22,519 nucleotides of DNA from IMG/VR virus record IMGVR_UViG_3300021963_003656, positions 1 through 22,519 of that record; one strand, given 5' to 3'. Source of the stretch: a virus. The stretch's first letter is position 1. The number at the start of each line of letters is the position of its first letter. The notes under the pieces were generated by a model. The model saw nothing but the letters and a program-made list of their open reading frames with translations. It had not been told where the DNA came from and searched no databases. Positions 14,351 to 20,511 of this stretch are shown here, one piece after another. The position numbers were made by a program, and so were the translations under genes.

Positions 14351-15493
14351 TTAATATAAAAGAGCAATTGTAGAAGCTCTACTTGTAGCAACATTTATCC
14401 AAGTAGTTCCTGAACCAATTTGCTTGGGTGATGAAGATGAACTTGTATTTCCTTGACCCAACTGCCCATTGTTATTTCTACCCCAAGACCAAATAGTTCC
14501 CGAAGTTTGTACAGCAGAAAAGAAATAACTACCGCCTGCAACTTTTAACCAATTTGTTAATCCACCAACTTGTTTTGGAGAAGAGTAATAGGTCGTATTG
14601 TTTAAACCGAGTTGACCATAAGAATTTGCGCCCCACGCCCACAATGTTCCGTCTGTTTTTATAGCGCATGTTGCAGAAGAGGCACATGCGGCACTTGACC
14701 AAGTTGTCAATGCACCAACTTGTGTTGGTGAAGATTTGTAAGTTACATTGTTAATACCTAATTGACCATAGGCATTAAAACCCCAAGCCCATAATGTTCC
14801 ATTTGTTTGGGTAACTAATATGTGATTGGCACTACTACCACTTGCCATGTTAGACCAAGTGGTTAATGCTCCAACTTGTTTAGGGGATGAATAATAAGTG
14901 GTATTACCTAAACCTAAATTTCCAAAAGCGTTATATCCCCAAGCCCACAAAGTACCGTCAGTCTTGATAGCATAAGAACAATTTTGGCTACCAGCAACAT
15001 TTGCCCAAGTTGTTCCAGAACCAATTTGTTTTGGACTTGAATATGCGGTTGTATTACCTAAACCCAACTGACCTTGTGCATTAAAACCCCATGACCAAAG
15101 CGTACCATCAGATCGAATTGCTAAAATAAATTGATAGCCATTAGAAACTTTTGACCATGTAGTTAAAGATCCTACTTGTTTGGGTGAGGAGTAGGATGTT
15201 GTATTACCTAGACCAAGTTGTCCATTTGCGTTATATCCCCAAGCCCACAAAGTACCGTCTGTTTTAATGGCACTTGTAGTTGCATATCCAGCAGAAATGC
15301 TTAACCAATCTGTTAGTGAACCAACTTGATTTGGTGAAGAATAATAAGTGGTATTGTTTAACCCAAGTTGACCTCTAATATTATTACCCCAAGTGTACAA
15401 ATATGGGTAATAAGTCGTAGTCGTAGTTTGGGTAGCCAGCGGATTAAACCCCGGCTTAACAATACTCCCCGGAAACATTTGTCTTATAGACAT
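14351..15493 (-). CDS. RCC1-repeat seven-bladed propeller, type B, copy 1, 380 aa
   Basis: The first of the four propeller genes to be transcribed, 12 bases after the small structural gene at 15506. The type B tag MSIRQMFPGSIVKPGFNPLA resembles short N-terminal tags of other phage structural proteins. Seven repeats follow: LYTWGNNIRG, LWAWGYNANG, LWSWGFNAQG, LWAWGYNAFG, LWAWGFNAYG, LWAWGANSYG and IWSWGRNNNG. Loops are mostly GNTTSYSSPKQVG-like. Residues that differ between blades lie mostly between repeat motifs (for example NGYQFILAIRS against GSQNCSYAIKT), as expected for a shared scaffold with varied faces. No catalytic motif was seen. Role as adhesin or receptor-binding head is inferred. 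Confidence 0.85.
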   Translation of the reverse strand: MSIRQMFPGSIVKPGFNPLATQTTTTTYYPYLYTWGNNIRGQLGLNNTTYYSSPNQVGSLTDWLSISAGYATTSAIKTDGTLWAWGYNANGQLGLGNTTSYSSPKQVGSLTTWSKVSNGYQFILAIRSDGTLWSWGFNAQGQLGLGNTTAYSSPKQIGSGTTWANVAGSQNCSYAIKTDGTLWAWGYNAFGNLGLGNTTYYSSPKQVGALTTWSNMASGSSANHILVTQTNGTLWAWGFNAYGQLGINNVTYKSSPTQVGALTTWSSAACASSATCAIKTDGTLWAWGANSYGQLGLNNTTYYSSPKQVGGLTNWLKVAGGSYFFSAVQTSGTIWSWGRNNNGQLGQGNTSSSSSPKQIGSGTTWINVATSRASTIALLY

Positions 15494-15505
15494 ACTGTTC
15501 CCCTA

Positions 15506-15883
15506 TCAGCTTTGGATGGATTCGTAGCTGATCGTGTAAGTGATACCACTTGATGTACCAGAAGTCACCACAATGGATGAGTTCTCCATCAGGTACACCG
15601 CCGTAGTCTTATCCACCGCGATCACAGATGCACTGGCAGGCACTGAAATAGTAGAGATGATTGGGTAGTTTGTACCTGCGCCAGCGGCGGCATTGTTGAT
15701 TGCAACCGTGGCGTTCACAGCACTTGAGCCATTCACATTAGCACATACGATTTGGTTGATCTTGTAGACCAAGCCAGAAGATGCGGCATTAGACAGCAGA
15801 GTGTTAGCTGTTGTATTGCCGGGTGTTAAATACGTTGTATTACCTGTGATGGTCGTAACGTTAACAATATTTGGATTTGCCAT
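15506..15883 (-). CDS. Small beta-rich phage structural protein, 125 aa
   Basis: A compact Ser/Thr/Ala-rich beta protein with the pattern MANPNIVNVTTITGNTTYLT, KINQIVCANVNGSSAVNATV, TISVPASASVIAVDKTTAVY, LMENSSIVVTSG and a final YTISYESIQ. Proteins of this layout are common in the tail-gene regions of environmental phages and are taken to be virion components; I know of no defined role. The ATG at 15883 has AAGGAAC at good spacing and follows the previous stop by nine bases. It lies between a fibre-associated small gene and the first propeller gene, so it may belong to the appendage carrying the propellers. Confidence 0.6.
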   Translation of the reverse strand: MANPNIVNVTTITGNTTYLTPGNTTANTLLSNAASSGLVYKINQIVCANVNGSSAVNATVAINNAAAGAGTNYPIISTISVPASASVIAVDKTTAVYLMENSSIVVTSGTSSGITYTISYESIQS

Positions 15884-15892
15884 GATAGTTCC

Positions 15893-16273
15893 TTACAGAC
15901 CGAATACGATTGAAAAAGCGATTGCTTGACCCTTGGTAGCACCAGTGGCCGCAGGTGTAGTTGATTGCCACGTTGTACCGTTTGATGTCAAAACATTACC
16001 AGCCGTGCCGGGGGCAACCGCCTGCAAAGCAGAGGTTCCGTTACCCAACAGCACGTTGTTTGCCGTCAGTGTCGTAGAACCAGTTCCACCAGCCGAGACT
16101 GGGGTTGTTTTCCACGCAATAACTTGAACATTGCTAGAGCTGTCTTTGTAGAAGAGTTTACCGTCAGCAGTGTTGATTGCCAACTCCCCAGCGGCGAGAT
16201 TTCCTGACGTTGGTGCATTGGTTGTTGTAGCGCTGTAGTAGAGCTGAATTGGGGTGTAGCCTGCTTGTGCCAT
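15893..16273 (-). CDS. Small tail-fibre-associated protein, 126 aa
   Basis: The start is the ATG at 16273, which overlaps the upstream stop as TAATG and has GGAGGAA at the right distance; an upstream in-frame ATG at 16327 would overlap the 651-aa gene and adds an odd Trp/Arg-rich stretch. The N-terminus QAGYTPIQLYYSATTTNAPT and the motif AAGELAINTADGKLFYKDSS are typical of phage fibre and tail-tip proteins, where the latter forms a small beta unit. A second unit (AGGTGSTTLTANNVLLGNGT) matches repeat units in the 651-aa protein just upstream. It is probably an accessory or tip piece of the same fibre. Confidence 0.62.
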   Translation of the reverse strand: MAQAGYTPIQLYYSATTTNAPTSGNLAAGELAINTADGKLFYKDSSSNVQVIAWKTTPVSAGGTGSTTLTANNVLLGNGTSALQAVAPGTAGNVLTSNGTTWQSTTPAATGATKGQAIAFSIVFGL

Positions 16274-18228
16274 TAGAAAGTTCCTCCAGATATTCCACCT
16301 GTGATTGCGCCTGTAGATGGATTGCAAGTAATTGATGAATTCACCAATTGTCCCAAATTACCAGTTGTTGCGCTAACAAAAGTTAAGTAATTTGTTGCAT
16401 TTGTTGAATCGGCTGTGATCGCTGTGTTTGTGGCGTTTGTAGCATTGGTCGCAGAGCCAACAGACAAAGTGCTTTGAGCTACATACTGAGGCGCAGAAGC
16501 GCCAGCGGTCAGGACATAGTTGGTTGTACCAATAGCCAACTTAGACAGAGCGGTAGTGCCAGACGCATACAGCAAGTCACCAGCGGTGTAAGAGGTCAGG
16601 TTTGTACCACCATTGGCGACACCCAATGTGCCAGCCAGCGTCACAGCGCCCGTCGTGCCAGTGCTTGGGGTAAATCCAGTCGTGCCTGCGCTAAACGATG
16701 TCACGCCGCCTGCTGGCGCCGCAGACCATGTCGCTGTTGTACCGTTGGATGTCAACAGGTAACCATTAGAGCCAATCGGCAATCTTGTAGCGCTGTTTGT
16801 GCCGTTACCAATGATCAGGTCACCAGTTGTGGTGATAGGCGATAAAGCATTAAACGCCGCGCCTGCTGTTGTCTGTCCAGTACCACCAGAGCCAATTGCA
16901 AGGGTAGCTGACAAACCAGCCGCAGTGCCTGTGGTGTTCTGATTCCATGTAGGAATAGCGCCAGCCAAGTCTGCGTAAGCAATACTTACTGCACCCGTCT
17001 GGCCATTGACTGAGCTGACCAAGTTGGTTTGATCAATCTTTTGCCAAGCTGTACCGTTGAATATTGCCCAGTCACCTACTTGCCAGTCAGTGATACCGTC
17101 AAGATTCGTTGTGCCAGCTACTGAGACAACGTAGTAGTAACCGTTTGTTCCGACACCAGATGCAAGCGTAGGCGTGTTAGTCGAGGCATTCCAAGAGCCC
17201 TGATACACCAAACCACCAGTTATGGCGGCGGTTGTCACACCTGTGATCACGCCCTTGGCGTTCACGGTGATCACTGGGATCGCTGTGGTCGAGCCGTAGG
17301 TGTTAGCAGTTACGCCAGACGCAGGCAAGTCAGCATTGACCATTGCACGGAAACTAGGCGTACCAGCAGAGCCGTTAGGCGACGCAAGCATGTAGTTTGC
17401 TGTCTGGGATGCCCAAGCCGCTGTTAAGTCGCCTGTAGACGTAACTGGTGAGTTTGTGACGGTAAAGTCGCTTGGCATTACTAAGCCAACAGAGGTTACG
17501 CCAGTACCCGTAGTGATCGCACCCCATGCGTTGTTTGCATAGCCTTCAAACGTAGCTGTCGTTGTGTTGTAGCGAAGCTCACCGTTGTTTGCTGGAGAGG
17601 GACGCTCAGCGGTTGTACCGACGGGGAGGGTCACGCCCTCGATGCCGGGGAGCACCGCGTTGCTGGCAATCGCAAACGTAGGATTACCAGAAGCGCCGTT
17701 TCCGTTCGTGACCGTGATCTGATTCGCCGTACCCGTAAGGTCACGACCAGCAACCGTCGTCCCGCCACCAGTCATGGCAAGCATACCCGTGCCAGACAAG
17801 TTAGCTACCGAAGCGGCAACACCTGTCAATTGGAATGTTGGGTTGCCTGATACGCCGTTGCCATTGGTAACGCTTAAACCGCTTCCAGACGTCGATAAGG
17901 TGCGTCCTGTTACCGATCCACTAGACTTGGCAATAATCCCGTCAGAAGACGTTTCAAGGCTTCCTGAGACCCCATTCAAGGTGATCTGAAGCGTAGACTG
18001 GGCGCCACCGTCAACCAAACCAACACCTGTACCGCTAGAAAGCGCTCTGCTGTTAGTCAGAGTAGGTTCTTGGTTCTTTGTGATGAACGTCTGAGTCTGA
18101 ACGGGAGAACCCGCAAGCGCGGCAGTCGTTGTCTGTACGGTCTGACCATTCTGAACGATAGGGACAGCTTCTGTACCAGTAATCGCACCAGCGGCAGGTA
18201 ATTGTGTGATCGTTACTTGTGCGGACAT
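16273..18228 (-). CDS. Tail fibre-like protein with short beta repeats, 651 aa
   Basis: The protein is dominated by Gly, Ser, Thr, Ala and Asn and is built from short beta repeats known from phage fibres. The unit LSVTNGNGVSGNPTFQL recurs as ITVTNGNGASGNPTFAI, and the unit TTGDLIIGNGTNSATRLPIG recurs as AGDLLYASGTTALSKLAIG. The segment VGTTAERPSPANNGELRYNT, followed by FEGYANNAWG, is a widespread phage fibre motif. The N-terminus MSAQVTITQLPAAGAITGTE is a typical attachment tag. The C-terminus ends GAITGGISGGTF, echoed in the 414-aa fibre-like protein. No enzymatic domain is visible. Residue order suggests a trimeric fibre shaft. The ATG at 18228 follows the previous stop by one base. Confidence 0.75.
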   Translation of the reverse strand: MSAQVTITQLPAAGAITGTEAVPIVQNGQTVQTTTAALAGSPVQTQTFITKNQEPTLTNSRALSSGTGVGLVDGGAQSTLQITLNGVSGSLETSSDGIIAKSSGSVTGRTLSTSGSGLSVTNGNGVSGNPTFQLTGVAASVANLSGTGMLAMTGGGTTVAGRDLTGTANQITVTNGNGASGNPTFAIASNAVLPGIEGVTLPVGTTAERPSPANNGELRYNTTTATFEGYANNAWGAITTGTGVTSVGLVMPSDFTVTNSPVTSTGDLTAAWASQTANYMLASPNGSAGTPSFRAMVNADLPASGVTANTYGSTTAIPVITVNAKGVITGVTTAAITGGLVYQGSWNASTNTPTLASGVGTNGYYYVVSVAGTTNLDGITDWQVGDWAIFNGTAWQKIDQTNLVSSVNGQTGAVSIAYADLAGAIPTWNQNTTGTAAGLSATLAIGSGGTGQTTAGAAFNALSPITTTGDLIIGNGTNSATRLPIGSNGYLLTSNGTTATWSAAPAGGVTSFSAGTTGFTPSTGTTGAVTLAGTLGVANGGTNLTSYTAGDLLYASGTTALSKLAIGTTNYVLTAGASAPQYVAQSTLSVGSATNATNATNTAITADSTNATNYLTFVSATTGNLGQLVNSSITCNPSTGAITGGISGGTF

Positions 18229-18229
18229 A

Positions 18230-18577
18230 TTATGGGCTCAGTTGGTCTAGGTTGCCGTTGTTCTCAGGATCCTGAGTGTTACCCTCTGTCGAGATGATAA
18301 AGCTACCACCAGTGATACCGTTTTGGGTAGTGACAATGTTGTTGTCATTGGCGGCGACGCTCACGTCAGGACGCGGGAATCTGATCGTTATTCTCTCAGT
18401 TTTTCGGGCTGGAAGTCTATAGGGATCTTTCTCATCGGCACAGCCTTGTCCACAGACTTGCAAGCCGGGGAAGTTCGGATCAGGTCTCATCTGGTCGTGG
18501 TCGCGCTTCATCTTGCAACGATCACAGATTGCTATCGATAAAGTAGCATTTCCACGAGTGTCCAGAAAGATAGGCAT
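18230..18577 (-). CDS. Small CxxC zinc-ribbon-like phage protein, 115 aa
   Basis: The N-terminal half has two cysteine pairs, CDRC and CGQGC, about 20 residues apart, which could bind one zinc ion (ICDRCKMKRDHDQMRPDPNF, then GLQVCGQGCADEKDPYRLP). The phrase DEKDPYRLPARKTERITIRF followed by PRPDVSVA is a conserved block in short-tailed phage genomes next to head-tail genes, in my recollection, with unknown function. The C-terminal part carries NGITGGSFIIST, the same GGSF pattern that ends two fibre-like proteins here. The start ATG overlaps the stop of the adaptor-like gene as TAATG. Confidence 0.6.
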   Translation of the reverse strand: MPIFLDTRGNATLSIAICDRCKMKRDHDQMRPDPNFPGLQVCGQGCADEKDPYRLPARKTERITIRFPRPDVSVAANDNNIVTTQNGITGGSFIISTEGNTQDPENNGNLDQLSP

Positions 18578-19647
18578 TATCTTGTGTACACAGAAATGTT
18601 AGGTGCAAAGTAGATCGGAGACTTGTCACGCTCTTCCTGCTCCACTTCGTTCAAGTACTTCTCGGCTTGACCTTCAAGGTACTGGATACGAGCCAGATCA
18701 ACGCCGGGCAACTCTAGCGCCATCCTGTGCGACAACATCATCAAGGTCGCCTCGTACCACCGTGTTGGGATGTACAGCTCGTCAGTCAAAGCGCCAACGT
18801 CCATGATCTGTTTGCTGTACCACACAGTGATCTGCACAAATGGGTCGCTGGGGACGGGCCACAAGTACAGCGTAGGCAGAGGAATCGTGCGATCAAACCA
18901 GAATTGGAAGGGCTGGTTAGCCGTAAAGTTCTTGTTTGGCAGGTTTGTGTAGTCGTCGCGGTTTAGGCGAGACATTGTGATCTCGGTGGAGTTGTTGCCC
19001 ACGTAAAACTCACGCAAAGCCAGCGTTGTGCCGTTGGAAGCACGTACGCGGTAGTACTGGACGTCTTGACCGGGGTTGATATCCGTCCAAATCCACTGGT
19101 TATCCGTCACAGCCACCGATCCAAGGCTCTCAAGCGTCGACCAAGTGCTGTTATCTGTTGAGTACTCTAGCGTCAACGTCCATGTGGCGCTTCCGCCCCC
19201 TGCTATGTACGGCAGGAGACCAATGGAGCCAGCATAGATGGCTTGGTTTGTACCAAAGTTGGCTGAAATGTTGCCGTTTGCACTGGTTTGCAGGCAGAAC
19301 GTGTCCACGTCGTTGTCGCCTACGTTGGCAACAGTACCACCCGCGGAGCTTGAGTAGCTTGCACTAGGGCGGCTCATGGTGCGATAGAGCACGTTTAGAG
19401 CGTCGTTTGCACCCACGGGTAGGCTGTATATGTAATTGTTCGCAGAAACGCCCAAAACGACCTTGTCGATGGCGAAATACTGGATACCTATGTTGATCAA
19501 GCGTTGAAGCAAGAAGCCAAGCGACTGACGAGCGGACACAAGTTGCTCAGAGGTCAACTCTTCGGCTAATTTGCCTGCGCGTCTCGCACCATGATCGATC
19601 AAGGTTTGGACGTTAACTGTCTGACCGTATGTATCTGAGTACGCCAT
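18577..19647 (-). CDS. Adaptor/tail tubular protein A-like with inserted beta-sandwich, 356 aa
   Basis: The N-terminal helical part (NVQTLIDHGARRAGKLAEEL, VSARQSLGFLLQRLINIGI) and the C-terminal part (MSRLNRDDYTNLPNKNF, LPTLYLWPVPSDPFVQITVW, RWYEATLMMLSHRMALELPG) together follow the layout of head-tail adaptor proteins (P22 gp4/T7 gp11 type) as I remember it. Between them, at about residues 93-220, sits a beta-sandwich resembling an F5/8-type C (discoidin) domain: GDNDVDTFCLQT, SATWTLTLEYSTDNSTWSTL, VQYYRVRASNGTTLALREFY. Such a domain often binds carbohydrate. The ATG at 19647 has AAGGAAC upstream. It is the first large tail gene after the capsid block. Adaptor identity is moderately sure. 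Confidence 0.62.
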   Translation of the reverse strand: MAYSDTYGQTVNVQTLIDHGARRAGKLAEELTSEQLVSARQSLGFLLQRLINIGIQYFAIDKVVLGVSANNYIYSLPVGANDALNVLYRTMSRPSASYSSSAGGTVANVGDNDVDTFCLQTSANGNISANFGTNQAIYAGSIGLLPYIAGGGSATWTLTLEYSTDNSTWSTLESLGSVAVTDNQWIWTDINPGQDVQYYRVRASNGTTLALREFYVGNNSTEITMSRLNRDDYTNLPNKNFTANQPFQFWFDRTIPLPTLYLWPVPSDPFVQITVWYSKQIMDVGALTDELYIPTRWYEATLMMLSHRMALELPGVDLARIQYLEGQAEKYLNEVEQEERDKSPIYFAPNISVYTR

Positions 19648-19656
19648 TGTTGTTCC

Positions 19657-19908
19657 TTACCAGCCGGGGCAGTTCCACCGTTGCATCGATGCGCGTGATC
19701 GACTGCCCTTTTCGCTCTTTTCTGCTACAGGTGCCATTCTCGCGCAAAACGAGTCCCTACGGGGGCCTCCTTGGGGCTGTGGAGCCTTTAAATTTGAACC
19801 AGTCTCGCGGTTGTACTTAGCGCGACCTTTAGCCGTAAGTCCTGCACCCTGTTTGGCAGGGAGCTTCTCACCGCGACCGATTGCAAGACTTACGTTTTTT
19901 TTGCTCAT
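19657..19908 (-). CDS. Small basic phage protein with SFCARM motif, 83 aa
   Basis: A Lys/Arg/Gly-rich protein with the conserved phage pattern GLTAKGRAKYNRETGSNLKA, then PQPQGGPRRDSFCARM, and a terminal RASMQRWNCPGW. I recognise the pattern as recurring in tailed-phage genomes, often near head genes, with no known function. The two Cys and the basic character could suit zinc or nucleic-acid binding, but this is speculation. The start overlaps the previous stop as ATGA. Confidence 0.6.
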   Translation of the reverse strand: MSKKNVSLAIGRGEKLPAKQGAGLTAKGRAKYNRETGSNLKAPQPQGGPRRDSFCARMAPVAEKSEKGSRSRASMQRWNCPGW

Positions 19909-20183
19909 TTTACTTTGGCTGTTCTGGCGGATTGCTTGAAGGCTTGAGCCGTTGGCGCACCTTTGCTACCAACTCTGCGCATTTTTTCCCCAGAGCCTTC
20001 AGCGATTCTTTCACGCTTTGCATTGATATTTTCATACAAGCCGCCTCCTTTAAATTTCTTTCCCTCATCAGCTTTGGCAAACTCTTTGCCAACTTTTTGA
20101 GAGATACCAACCTTCTTGGCAAACGCAGGGTTGTGTGCAACCGCCTGCATTAAATTGTGCTGAGAAGATGATTTGCTTGGCAT
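19905..20183 (-). CDS. Small basic phage protein, 92 aa
   Basis: Two short conserved blocks are visible. The first, PSKSSSQHNLMQAVAHNPAF followed by AKKVGISQKVGKEFAKAD, resembles the DUF3008-type block SK.QQ.FM found in phages. The second, NINAKRERIAEGSGEKMRRV followed by GSKGAPTAQAFKQSA, is a separate phage-wide motif. The protein is strongly basic, with no TM or signal. Function is unknown; a virion or DNA-associated role is possible. It ends in an ATGA overlap with the SFCARM gene. Confidence 0.6.
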   Translation of the reverse strand: MPSKSSSQHNLMQAVAHNPAFAKKVGISQKVGKEFAKADEGKKFKGGGLYENINAKRERIAEGSGEKMRRVGSKGAPTAQAFKQSARTAKVK

Positions 20184-20185
20184 GA

Positions 20186-20467
20186 TCAGCCGCAGAAAAT
20201 AGTCACAGCCGCCGCAGTTGGCAACGTAACGTGGATGTCTGTGTTAAATCGGATACCGTTCCCGGGGATCAGCGTCGAGATCACCGCTGTGTTAACCGTA
20301 ATGTTCACGCGCAAGCGCTCTGTGCCACTTGCACCGCCATCACGAAACACAATCTCTCCAGCAGTACCGCCAGAAGCTAATTGATAGCCCGCAAGGTTAG
20401 TTGCGCCTGCGTACATCGTGCCAGTTGCATCTTCATGAACGGCAAATACATTCGTCAATGTTGACAT
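20186..20467 (-). CDS. Small beta-rich structural protein, 93 aa
   Basis: The gene is the first after the terminator at 20481-20505, and a GGAG lies about six bases before its ATG. The protein is short and beta-rich, with no Lys (MSTLTNVFAVHEDATGTMY, GGTAGEIVFRDGGASGTERL, RFNTDIHVTLPTAAAVTIF). It has the look of small capsid-decoration or tail proteins of phages, but I recognise no specific family. Expression may be set by read-through of the terminator just upstream. Confidence 0.5.
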   Translation of the reverse strand: MSTLTNVFAVHEDATGTMYAGATNLAGYQLASGGTAGEIVFRDGGASGTERLRVNITVNTAVISTLIPGNGIRFNTDIHVTLPTAAAVTIFCG

Positions 20468-20480
20468 TTAAATCTCCAAT

Positions 20481-20505
20481 TAAAAGTGGGAGCCGAAGCC
20501 CCCAC
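20481..20505 (-). terminator. Intrinsic terminator with UUCG loop
   Basis: On the minus strand the sequence forms an 8-bp stem GTGGGGGC/GCTCCCAC (one G-T pair) closed by a TTCG loop and followed directly by TTTTAATT. It lies six bases after the TGA of the 344-aa gene. The GGAG ribosome site of the next gene comes about five bases after the T-run, so it may act as a partial terminator that lowers expression of downstream genes. Confidence 0.85.
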
Positions 20506-20511
20506 CTAGGT

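Larger units (their letters stand above)
13187..15493 (-). repeat. Propeller module B-A, copy 1
   Basis: This block is the partner of 9100-11424, with gene types in the same order and a six-base gap between them. The transferase fusion lies exactly between the two modules and overlaps each by four bases. A 60-base sample (14521-14580) has 22 G+C by hand count. The blade-coding repeats offer many sites for recombination within and between the modules. Confidence 0.8.

Noticed and set aside
9100-15493. Variable target of a diversity-generating retroelement
   Set aside because: The propellers vary between blades, but no reverse transcriptase gene or template repeat was seen in the window.
9100-15493. 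RCC1 proteins as Ran-type guanine-nucleotide exchange factors or a eukaryotic gene
   Set aside because: Genes are packed into a phage operon with phage-type tags; only the fold-level repeat is shared and nothing indicates exchange activity.
16274-16327. Upstream ATG for the 126-aa protein adding a Trp/Arg-rich stretch
   Set aside because: That stretch lies inside the end of the 651-aa gene; the TAATG junction and GGAGGAA support the start at 16273.
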